Shown: positions 1-6,796 of the stretch, in pieces
Position numbering within the stretch: position 1 is the first letter of the stretch
Layout: every line of letters starts with the position of its first letter
Translations under genes and position numbers: made by a program
Notes under the pieces: generated by a model
Databases searched by the model: none
What the model saw: the letters and a program-made list of their open reading frames with translations, nothing else
What the model was told of the DNA's origin: nothing
Assembly: GCA_016758965.1 (NCBI GenBank)
Contig: JAEPRB010000586.1
Span: 1 to 12,301, forward strand
Origin: Circinella minor
Taxonomy: Eukaryota > Mucoromycota > Mucoromycetes > Mucorales > Lichtheimiaceae
Reading direction: 5' to 3'
DNA length: 12,301 bases

Positions 1-874
1 AACAGAAACTCTATTTATTGAAACCAAAGTAGAATCACTCTATTGTATATCCAGCAAAAAATTAGTATATGTTAATAATTATAACTGTCATTTTTTGAAT
101 ATATGTATGACTTACACTTGATGACTTATAACTACACCAAAGGCAACAGGATATGAACATTGGTCAGATGGATATACAGATACAAACGCTTCTTTTGAAG
201 CACGATTTTGAACTAATTTACCAATCGTACGAACATTGGCTAGCTTGGTATATATAGCAAGAGATACCCAAGCATCTAATGCCGCATAGTACAGTTGTGG
301 ACTAGATAGATCTTGAGCTTCCCAATTGCTATCTCGATTTTGCTTCTTCAATTTACTTCCAAGAACTGATTCAGCAATTTCGGATAACGACGCAGTACCA
401 TTATCAATGTATCCACGTTTACGACAAAACGAACCCAATTCCAATGCTGTCCCTGGACAATAGGATAATCCATAATCTCGCTTTAGTTTGTTTAGATCAC
501 CAGTAACATTACGGCCTGTTTTTAAAACTTGTGGAGATTTTAATAAATCAATCAAAGATGGTGGGATATAATTATATTGATGAATTGATATGATGAAATA
601 ATGTCCTATTATGTACATAAGAACCTGTTTAGCAAATCATAATTATGTAAATATGAGTAATACATATGCATGCTAAAATCACCTTGTATGCAATTTGAAT
701 AATTGCCACCTTTCTAGGTGATGAGCCAACACTATAATTCCACTCGCAGTCAAGTCCAATGACAATGGTCCTTGTTGTGCAATCTGGTAATATCATGCTT
801 TTAATTAGACCGTCTGATTCGGAAGGTGTTCTTATATAATATGGAATAACTTTGTCGGGCATTTTTATAGACAT
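1..874 (-). CDS. DEDDy 3'-5' exonuclease domain protein (WRN/RNase D-like), spliced, cut by left edge
   Basis: Family role: hydrolyses nucleotides from 3' ends of DNA or RNA using two metal ions. Exon 1 (874-683) starts at an ATG, encodes 64 residues and carries Exo I as D42 and E44 in GLDCEW. A 58-bp intron (682-625, GTGATT...AAACAG, phase 0) joins exon 2 (from 624), which carries Exo II (D107 in GRNVTGDLNKL) and Exo III (Y177-x3-D181 in YYAALDAW). All four acidic residues and the DEDDy tyrosine are therefore present. The unspliced frame stops at 112, but a consensus GTAAGT donor (115-110), a branch-like TACTAAT and acceptors at 41-40 or 39-38 join it in frame to a third exon open to base 1. 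I infer the gene continues off the window. Frame choice, motifs and splicing agree well. Whether it is a whole gene or the tail of a transposase fusion is open (see 875-1003). Substrate is unknown. Confidence 0.75.
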
Positions 875-1003
875 ATTATTTGCTGTAGCTTGTTGATTAG
901 TGGTGCTATTGTCTGTAGAGTTGTTGTTCAATGATTTAATTGTTCCATGTAGTAAATTTCTATCACCTCGTACATTATCCGTAAAGAATAAACGTTGTAA
1001 CCC
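875..1003 (-). pseudogene. In-frame upstream extension resembling a transposase DDE segment
   Basis: The reading frame of exonuclease exon 1 stays open for 43 codons upstream of its first ATG, back to a TAA at 1006-1004. The start of this stretch reads RLFFTDNVRGDRNLL, followed by an Asn/Thr/Gln-rich linker into the exonuclease. From memory, that TDN-containing motif resembles the second-aspartate region of fungal MULE/DDE-type transposases that carry a C-terminal 3'-5' exonuclease. If so, the exonuclease is the surviving C-terminal half of such a protein and the upstream exons were lost, perhaps when the LTR element arrived about 160 bp further on. Against this, a TATA-like TATAAA (rc of 1034-1039) lies upstream, and the segment could simply be a 5' UTR. 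I found no phase-compatible upstream exon. Confidence 0.35.
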
Positions 1004-1162
1004 TTACATAAACAGCTTTTCTTATTTTCTATTTTTATACATGAATATTCTGAATATTTATTCATATAAGAATATTCTCATTTCTACTACCTTTTCCATG
1101 AATCAACCGATTGTACAACAACTATATAATTATCCCCCCAAATTATAAATTAAATAATCACA

Positions 1163-1715
1163 TGTAATAGCTGCGCGACATTAAACAGTTGCTGCGGAAT
1201 TAGCTGTGTAACAATAGAAAGTTACTGCGGAACATTTGTAAAAGATATATAAACCCCAACTTTTTTAAACCAAATAAAAATCATCAATCAGTTATTCAAT
1301 CAATCTTTATTTTAAAAATTATTTTCTATTGATCACTCAACACCGTATATTGGGTTGTTTTATTTATTTTATTTTAACTAAGAGATTATCTTAAAATCCT
1401 TATTTTATTATTTTATATATTTATTTGTTGACTACGTATTAAAGTAGTATTTGAATTTAATAACAACTGAATTCACGTTATAAAGACTCAATACATACAG
1501 ACATAATATCTCTGTACTAGATTTGATTATATTAAAATCATTATCGCTTAACATATATTATCTCAAAAGAACTTGAGTTATCTTAATAAACAATTACGTT
1601 GTAATATACGATAATATTACTGGTGCTCACTATAAAAATACATAAGCATCTGTTGTAGCTGAATAAATATATCTACTTATAAATCTAATATAAAAACATC
1701 CACACCGGCTACACA
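1163..1715 (+). repeat. Putative 5' long terminal repeat
   Basis: The segment begins TGTAATAG and ends CACACA, six bases before the TGG of a plausible primer-binding site. It contains a TATATAAA box at 1246-1253 with two upstream copies of AGTT(G/A)CTGCGGAA (1187-1199 and 1220-1232) that look like promoter elements. No coding potential is seen. Without the partner 3' LTR, length (about 550 bp) and ends are estimates. Confidence 0.42.
1246..1253 (+). promoter_or_regulatory. TATA box of the LTR promoter
   Basis: TATATAAA is followed by a C/A-rich stretch and TCAATCAATC-type sequence, as expected around an LTR transcription start. It lies about 650 bp upstream of the gag ATG, so the transcript would include most of the LTR and the leader. 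Confidence 0.42.
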
Positions 1716-1721
1716 CGAATT

Positions 1722-1741
1722 TGGCGCTCACACTACAGGGG
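1722..1741 (+). other. Putative tRNA primer-binding site
   Basis: TGGCGCTCAC begins directly after the proposed LTR end. TGG is the complement of the universal tRNA 3' CCA, and TGGCGC is a common start for primer sites of Ty3-type elements. I cannot name the tRNA, since that needs the host tRNA set. A primer site implies ancestry in, or mobilisation through, reverse transcription, although this copy has no RT. Confidence 0.42.
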
Positions 1742-1897
1742 TTTGCATAGTTATCCTCTCACATACAATCAAGACGAATCATACTACCAAGACAGATTAT
1801 AATTTACAAAGGCGAAACGTAAATTAATAAGAAAAATAATAAATTATCAAGACAATTAAAAAAATATCAAGACCACATAATATAAAATACATACAAA

Positions 1898-2731
1898 ATG
1901 GAAAACTATTTACCTGGCGTAAACAACAATAGACGTCAAGTGCATAACGAACTAACTGTGTTGGACGACCGCACTAGATTTGCTCTACCACCACCAGAGT
2001 TAACCTTCAGAGGTTATGAACATGAAAATTTCCGCATGTTCAGAAGAGAGTTCACTTCTTACGTTTTAATTACTGGCGCGCAAACAGAATCACGACGATT
2101 AGAAATATTACAAGGTGTATTACAAGGACCTGCATTGACTTATTATGTCACTGAAATTTTACCATACTTACAAGAACTACGAGATGAAGAAAACACTCCA
2201 CCAACCGTAACAGCAGCAATGGACTTATTAGAAAGAAATTATGTTACAGAATATGATCTTCAACGATACAGAGAGCGATTTAATAACATAGCTCAAAGAT
2301 ACAATGAAAGCCCACGTTCTTATCTTGGAAGATTAAGACAAGCTGCCCATGAAGCTGATATTAAAGACGAAGAGCATATTGAATCCCGATTCAAGACTGG
2401 ATTATTACCCGAAATTCGAAAACATTGCATGCGCATGTGTGTTATGTCACATAAAGATGTATTACGGAACGCTGAAGGATATTGGAATGCTGAATTAGAA
2501 GACAAGGCATCAAGAAATCCAATAATTAGACGCAAGAAATATACACCCTTAAATACCATGGAGAATATGGGAAACCAAGACTATCCTGATGACGATCGTC
2601 ATGTAGAACAAACTTTTGAAGATTTATTACAACAAGGATTATCATTTGCTGATGCTATTCGAACTATGGGATATCAAACAAGATCAACATACCACACAAA
2701 TTTCATCAATAATCAGAAACCACGTTATTAA
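1898..2731 (+). CDS. gag: Ty3-type Gag (capsid) protein
   Basis: The 277-residue ORF starts at an ATG in good context (ACAAAATGG). The central part (about residues 35-185) has the retrotransposon Gag capsid pattern: an aromatic-rich FRGYEHENFRMFRREF helix, LLERNY followed by YRERFNNIAQRYNESPRSYL (the conserved R/F-Q-ESP-Y segment), then FKTGLLPEIRKH. No CCHC zinc knuckle follows; the C-terminus is acidic, then Gln/Asn-rich. Capsid proteins of this family form the virus-like particle in which RNA is packaged. The frame has no internal stop or shift, so the ORF is recent or maintained. The stop is TAA, then two bases, then the integrase ATG. That spacing suggests reinitiation rather than the usual Gag-Pol frameshift. 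Confidence 0.85.
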   Translation: MENYLPGVNNNRRQVHNELTVLDDRTRFALPPPELTFRGYEHENFRMFRREFTSYVLITGAQTESRRLEILQGVLQGPALTYYVTEILPYLQELRDEENTPPTVTAAMDLLERNYVTEYDLQRYRERFNNIAQRYNESPRSYLGRLRQAAHEADIKDEEHIESRFKTGLLPEIRKHCMRMCVMSHKDVLRNAEGYWNAELEDKASRNPIIRRKKYTPLNTMENMGNQDYPDDDRHVEQTFEDLLQQGLSFADAIRTMGYQTRSTYHTNFINNQKPRY

Positions 2732-2733
2732 AA

Positions 2734-3528
2734 ATGGAAATCGAAACATACAACGGACTCAAATATTATCTAGAAAAGCTAGAGTATCCATCAAATTGCA
2801 CTAAACAATTGAGAAGAACCATACGTTCTCAAAACAAATATTACCAAGTACAAAATAACAAGTTATATCGCCAAGGACGAACACAAAGATTGGTGCTTAC
2901 GAAAACCGCAGCACATGAAGCTATTTTTGCACATCATTCTCACGCTTTAGGAGGACATTACGCATTCGACAACACATATTATAAAATTAAACAAAAATAT
3001 TATGTGCCAGGTTTAACAAAGATGATCCGCGATTATATTAATCAATGTGACAGATGTCAGAGACAAGCATCTAAGAACAATTTAGAACCTTTGAACCCTA
3101 TTCCTGTAGCCGCAAAAATATTTCATCATGTCCAGATTGATGCTAAATTTGTGAGACGATCAAGAGGAGGCTATCGATATATATTATCATGTTTTGATTT
3201 ATTTTCTAAATACGTAGAAAGTAAAGCAGTTTGTTATCTAAATGGAGCTGAAGTTTCAATGTTTATTCTTAATAAGATAATAGCAAATCACTCAGTACCA
3301 AAAATAATACACGTAGACGGAGGAGGCGAAAACATAAATGCAATAGTAAAATCAATTTGTAAACAATACAACATCGAACATCGAAAAGGAAGTCCATATA
3401 ACAGCCGTTCACAAGGAGGTATAGAAAGGTGGCACAGAAATTTAAACATGATGATCAAACGATTACCAAACGAAGAAAAACAAGACTGGGACCTATATTT
3501 GGATGCTTTATTATTTGGCTTTGGTTAA
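2734..3528 (+). pseudogene. int: Ty3-type integrase with intact catalytic core, C-terminus lost
   Basis: The ORF starts at ATG (TAAAAATGG) two bases after the gag stop. Residues 1-60 are the linker normally found between RNase H and integrase (ending NKLYRQGR). An HHCC zinc finger follows as H70-x4-H75-x29-C105-x2-C108, then the RNase H-fold catalytic core with D136, D195 and E231 (spacing x58 and exactly x35, in GGIERWHR). This enzyme class joins element ends to host DNA. Homology stops at DALLFGF around 3519-3526, and the TAA at 3526-3528 comes from the neighbouring DIRS-like sequence. The C-terminal DNA-binding domain and any chromodomain are missing. The ORF is not preceded by any RT or RNase H, so its independent start is unusual. 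As it stands the copy is presumably inactive. Confidence 0.82.
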
Positions 3529-3738
3529 TAAAAGTGAAATTTTTTGATCTAGGAGTTGGTCTTGTTGTTGATTGTATGGAATGGTTGGTTGAGGGACCAG
3601 GCGGAGTGGAGGAAGTGAAACGAATGGAATTGTGAAGCCGAAGCGAATGGTTTTGAGAAGCCATTCGTCGATTGAAAGTGTGGTCCACTGAGAATAATAC
3701 TGAGTGAGACGACCCCCCACGATTAAGGGCAAATTCAT
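3511..3738 (-). pseudogene. Start of DIRS-type RT ORF, truncated
   Basis: The ATG at 3738-3736 overlaps the TGA of the upstream Gag ORF in an ATGA arrangement, a layout suited to coupled reinitiation. The 75-residue ORF has VGGRLTQYYSQW, then a stretch ending near GFTIPF, a proline-rich segment and LLDQKISLLL. This is the typical lead-in to the RT domain of DIRS-type elements (VGGRL...W...GF.IPF...LLd.eI..LL). Everything after about residue 71 is foreign, because the reading frame runs into reversed Ty3-integrase DNA and stops. No RT catalytic motif remains. Confidence 0.6.
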
Positions 3739-4673
3739 TGTTGGTTGTTGTTGCGAAATGGGTTGTTGGTAGCTTTGCCTTTGTTGTTGCCATTGTTCCT
3801 ATTGGTGTTGCGGTACTGCTTGTTGTGTTGCCATGAGCTGTTGTTGTTGTTGCTGTTGCTGTTGGTGATGTAACCGCCCTGCTGTGAGGACGGACCTGAT
3901 CGAAAAAACTGCTGCGGTGGGATAGGTTGATTTTGATTGAAGGTACGTTTCTTATTACGAAGGCCGCTGGCGGTTTTGACAGCTTGCGAAGCATTGGTTT
4001 GTTGTACTAAAGCCGCTTGAAAATCAGCTGGAGCCATTGTAAAAAATTTTCCCTGAGTCAAAGAGGAGGAAAAAGAGGGATTAATAGCTTGAAAAGCAAT
4101 ATTGTTACGCATGTCATTGATTTGGGCAGAAACATTAAGTAAGAGCTCTCGACAATCCTTGAGCATATGTAAATATCGTTGAATATTTGCATTGTTAGTA
4201 TCTTGACTAATTTCGAGACCTAGTACATCCAAAGGTCGAAATACCCCAGAGAGTAAATATTGTAAACGCTTAAGAGACATATCTTGCTTAACTTGATATT
4301 TATTTATCTTGCGAGCGGCAGTAGGGATTGTATCAGGCGGTTGATATTGCAGATTGTCAATATTTGGGTATTGATCAATTGTCTTGCGACGCTCATCATC
4401 AGTGAGCATTGTAGTCGGAAACAATGAAGAATCCAAAGAAAGAACTTCAGTCAAAAAGGGTGACGGGGACCAGGAGTATGAGGGTCGAACTGGTAATGAG
4501 TGAAGAGATGACATGTTCTCTTCTTCTTCATCATCCACCATATTAACATTAGGGGATGACACGGGCTCTGCGGAAGGTTGAGCGCTTGATTGTGCTACGA
4601 TCTGTTCTAATTGAAGTAGTCTTTGTTGCATAGCAATAAATTGTTCATTTTGGGTAATTGAATTGGAGTCCAT
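3735..4673 (-). CDS. Gag-like ORF1 of a DIRS-like retrotransposon
   Basis: The ORF is 312 codons from an ATG at 4673; the frame is open further upstream but has no earlier ATG. Visible parts are: an N-terminal Gln-rich amphipathic, coiled-coil-like segment (about residues 8-27); an acidic patch (DDEEEEN); a central conserved block (YPNIDNLQYQPPDT, then RLQYLLSGVFRPLDVLGLEI and RYLHMLKDCRELL); and an Asn/Gln/Ser-rich tail of about 70 residues. I recognise the central block as typical of ORF1 in DIRS-like elements of Mucorales, but recall is the only basis. Its presumed role is structural and RNA-binding, like Gag. The ORF is complete and unbroken; the element around it is not. The stop overlaps the next ORF's start. 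Confidence 0.7.
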   Translation of the reverse strand: MDSNSITQNEQFIAMQQRLLQLEQIVAQSSAQPSAEPVSSPNVNMVDDEEEENMSSLHSLPVRPSYSWSPSPFLTEVLSLDSSLFPTTMLTDDERRKTIDQYPNIDNLQYQPPDTIPTAARKINKYQVKQDMSLKRLQYLLSGVFRPLDVLGLEISQDTNNANIQRYLHMLKDCRELLLNVSAQINDMRNNIAFQAINPSFSSSLTQGKFFTMAPADFQAALVQQTNASQAVKTASGLRNKKRTFNQNQPIPPQQFFRSGPSSQQGGYITNSNSNNNNSSWQHNKQYRNTNRNNGNNKGKATNNPFRNNNQQ

Positions 4674-4691
4674 ATTTTGCGGTGCTGACCG

Positions 4692-4759
4692 AGCGAAAAA
4701 GAAGATCAATTATTATATTATAGCATTAGAACTCATTTTTATACTTATACTTTTTCGCT
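4692..4759. repeat. 10-bp exact inverted repeat upstream of the DIRS-like ORF1
   Basis: AGCGAAAAAG (4692-4701) is matched by CTTTTTCGCT (4750-4759), each next to GCTGAC. It lies just 5' of the ORF1 start on the minus strand. It could be part of the element's leader or terminal structure, or a promoter element; nothing further can be said. Confidence 0.4.
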
Positions 4760-5004
4760 GACATTAAATAAAAAGAAGATAAAGCAAATCATATTTCATA
4801 TTTTTTATTTGAGTGTCTCAACCAATTCTGTTAGAATTTATTTCGACATTTGAATAAATGGTAACGCACTTTTTTTTCGGCAAGTGGCGGCACCACTACT
4901 TGAGATGGGATATATTTACCTGGTATTTTTTTTAAGTAGCTGTTTTACTTTATCAGGCTGTTTATTTTTATTTATTTTTGCTCTTATTATTATTACAGGA
5001 TTTT

Positions 5005-5268
5005 CACTAATGTTTGGCACATCTTATTTTTCAACTTGGCGTCACACCGATTTCTATTTGGCTTTGGGGGGATTTCAAGTTGGCGCGTGCTAAAAATTAT
5101 AATGGCTGACATCGTTTTTTACTTGGCACTTGGTTTTTTTCAATTTGGCACACAATAATTTTCTTTTGGCACTTGTGAATTTTGTTTTGGCACTTGTGAA
5201 TTTTGTTTTGGCATGTCGTGAATTTCATATTTGCACATCATGAATTTATATTTGACATTTGGCTTTTC
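5005..5268 (+). repeat. Diverged tandem array, 21-22 bp period, TTGGCAC core
   Basis: The core GGC of TTGGC(A/G)C recurs at 5016, 5038, 5060, 5082, 5104, 5125, 5147, 5168, 5189 and 5210, i.e. steps of 22,22,22,22,21,22,21,21,21. Two further diverged units (TTTGCAC and TTTGACA) follow at about 5231 and 5252. Units at 5164-5184 and 5185-5205 are identical. Homogeneity rises to the right, so array growth was probably most recent there. The spacing is close to two DNA helical turns and each unit has T/A tracts. Open frames through it are artefacts of the period. Region 4760-5004 to its left is AT-rich with no feature I can name. Confidence 0.85.
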
Positions 5269-5334
5269 AAACCTTATATATATATATGAAAAAATGCTTA
5301 TTACTTGTGCATTAAACACCGTCAGACCTATAAT

Positions 5335-5431
5335 AGAGAATGTCCATCTATGAGATGGCTAGTTTCTGCCAAGGAACTCGTATTGTTGCGGATATAAACT
5401 TGAACAAACATAGATATCTAGATCATTCTCT
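5335..5431. other. Imperfect inverted repeat, possible structured RNA
   Basis: AGAGAATG (5335-5342) pairs with CATTCTCT (5424-5431). ATCTATG (5346-5352) pairs with CATAGAT (5409-5415). Together they make 15 pairs interrupted by a 3/8 internal loop. Inside, TGGC (5356-5359) can pair with GCCA (5368-5371), leaving a multi-branched shape of about 97 nt. A (TA)n tract at 5275-5287 lies 50 bp upstream and could act as a TATA box. It is not a tRNA (no B box) and I recognise no known RNA family. It could equally be a small inverted-repeat transposon relic. Confidence 0.35.
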
Positions 5432-5439
5432 GAAACCGT

Positions 5440-5728
5440 TTATGACAGTTATTACTAATCTCATTCTTTCTTTGATGTTCCTTTATTATCCGAATTAATA
5501 ATAAGAACGAATCAAAATAAATAATAGTGTTTAATTGGTTATATCTTTTATCCTTGACGGAATGATGTTTGACCGATTATTCATGAATGGATGGAATATA
5601 TGTGTTATTATGGTGGTTCACCACACATTTTTTATTTTATTTCTAATTTATTTTCAAATTTAAATAAATATTTTTAATCAAATAAATAATAAATGTTAAT
5701 TATAATACTTGTTTTAGTTGTGATGTGT
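5440..5728. other. AT-rich intergenic stretch, nothing assignable
   Basis: The stretch has A/T homopolymer runs and no open frame with protein-like composition. The only detail is a short perfect hairpin, GTGGT-TC-ACCAC, near 5611-5623. No splice-joined coding was found on either strand. Confidence 0.5.
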
Positions 5729-5877
5729 ATATAAAATTCAATGAATTTTATCATCTCAACTGGGTATTATCAATATAAACTAGTGGCCCATCTTTTTTTA
5801 TCATAAAAAAATTCAATTTTTTTAATTATATCTAGATAAACTCAACCGAGTACTATACTTAGCAACTAGTGGCCATC
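5729..5877. repeat. Two diverged tandem copies of a 65-75 bp unit with a palindrome in each
   Basis: Copy one (5729-5792) and copy two (5803-5877) share, in the same order, a palindrome around ATTCAAT, then CTCAAC(T/C)G, then AACTAGTGG followed by CCATC. The palindromes are ATAAAATTC-AAT-GAATTTTAT (5731-5751) and a 9-bp A/T stem around C5814. The right copy covers the last codons of the decayed gene at 5866-6721. The repeat is therefore either what truncated that gene or a duplication of its broken end. Confidence 0.6.
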
Positions 5878-6721
5878 CTTGCCTTTTACTTGAAACGAAA
5901 ATGAAGAGGATGTTTCATTTTTGTTGATTGAATTTTTGTTAAAAAATGCCAATCGGCAAAGATCCCAAGAAAGAAGAGCAACATTATCCGTTGGCTCAGC
6001 AACTTTGGCTTCTCCGTGACCAAAATTGCGGCCCCATCTTGATTCGCTGATGATAGTAATAACGCTATCTGGTCGCTCAGGGTTATCATCACCATCTTGT
6101 GTATTCGTCCTAATACATTGAAACAGATATAAGCTTATGAGCACGTAGAATTCATCATAACTAATAAGAATAACGTACTATCGAAAACGAACTTTTTCTT
6201 CTGGGCTACTGAGCAGCGAATCGAGAATTGGATCAGCATAGCCACTCCACAATTCGGTTTCATGAGTCATTAAGTCTAGTGGTTCTACTAATGGCAGCTT
6301 CTCCATGCTATAATATAATAAACATAATGTTAATGTTCTGCTTTTATATATTAAATACCTTAAAACGAATAATTTTAACTTACAGACGTCGAATGGCGTC
6401 TACTGCTGCCGTCTTCATTCTACCCAGCTCCAGAGTCATTGATGATAACCGGAATTTGGCTACCTTGAGGCTGATAATTTTTTGTTGATATTCCTAAAAA
6501 ATGTGTTACTATTTATATGTTTCAATGTAATAGTATTATAAAAAAGCCTAACGTACATCGATAATCAATTGAATATTGTGAATTTCATCTTTTGTAAAAG
6601 TTACGCAATCGCTTGTCCATTTTTCAATTGTTGTACTGTGAAGGTTGTTCACTACTGCATCTCCAAACGCATCGATCATGGCTTTATTATTTTGCTCTGG
6701 CTTAAGAAGAATGATATTCAT
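5866..6721 (-). pseudogene. Four-exon accessory gene with PD-(D/E)XK-like motif, amber-interrupted and 3'-truncated
   Basis: Exons are 6721-6557, 6493-6384, 6307-6179 and 6109-5866. Introns are 63, 76 and 69 bp with donors GTACGT, GTAAGT and GTACGT and TAG acceptors, and phases agree at all joins. Exon 4 carries RPD, then 18 residues, then EAK (RPDSV...GHGEAK) followed by DLCRLAFFNK. It resembles an expanded Mucorales family that I recall having the pattern RPD...GxGE(A/V)K...DLxRLxxFxK. The D-x18-E-x-K spacing fits a PD-(D/E)XK nuclease-like core, which is inference. The codon split by intron 3 is TA|G, an amber stop at codon 135, where I recall relatives reading FRWTN with a Trp. Homology ends at FQVKG near 5875 and an immediate TAG follows, so the C-terminal part is lost. 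Exon 1 may not be the true first exon, since a 21-bp minisatellite starts 75 bp upstream. Confidence 0.62.
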
Positions 6722-6796
6722 AAGAGCCCTACAGTAGCAAGCTAGTTTAGTCTACATAAAATACATATGATACAGGATTTTTCAGAAGAAGTTGAC

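Larger units (their letters stand above)
1163..3524 (+). mobile_element. 3'-truncated Ty3-type LTR element with Gag and integrase only
   Basis: In order: a putative 5' LTR, a primer-binding site, an A-rich leader, a Gag ORF and an integrase ORF. Integrase follows Gag after only two bases. There is no protease (DSG/DTG), reverse transcriptase (YxDD) or RNase H between them, although both flanking modules are uninterrupted. Integrase coding is lost within 3519-3526, where an inverted DIRS-like element begins. No 3' LTR copy is visible in the window. In ordinary Ty3 elements PR-RT-RH lies between Gag and INT, so this copy belongs either to a deletion-derived non-autonomous family or to an unusual Gag-INT lineage depending on RT supplied in trans. 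The left boundary is inferred only from a TG...CA pattern. Confidence 0.72.
3519..4760 (-). mobile_element. 3'-truncated DIRS-like (tyrosine recombinase) retrotransposon
   Basis: Reading leftwards on the minus strand, a Gag-like ORF (4673-3735) is followed by the first part of a second ORF whose start resembles the N-terminus of DIRS RT. The element then stops at 3519-3526, before the RT catalytic region. RNase H, methyltransferase and tyrosine recombinase are absent. CTTTGG at the breakpoint can be assigned to either element, which suggests a microhomology-mediated deletion or fusion with the Ty3-type element. The right boundary is not defined; I place it after the inverted repeat that ends at 4759. 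Confidence 0.62.

Noticed and set aside
900..1148. 82-residue plus-strand ORF
   Set aside because: It is antisense to the exonuclease 5' part, has no ATG at its start and is low-complexity and AT-driven.
3455..3994. 179-residue minus-strand ORF rich in Thr
   Set aside because: It overlaps the DIRS Gag tail and RT start in another frame. Composition is that of a translated CAA/ACA repeat, and it crosses the element junction.
4884..5093. Hydrophobic plus-strand ORF
   Set aside because: It has no ATG start (the first codon is a non-ATG triplet). Hydrophobicity comes from T-rich DNA and it runs into the 21-22 bp array.
6043..6075. Hammerhead ribozyme-like CTGATGA
   Set aside because: The core GAAA and the required third stem are missing, and the site lies in antisense coding sequence.
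6228..6488. Plus-strand 86-residue ORF
   Set aside because: It is antisense to exons 2-3 of the decayed gene and spans its intron; no independent support.
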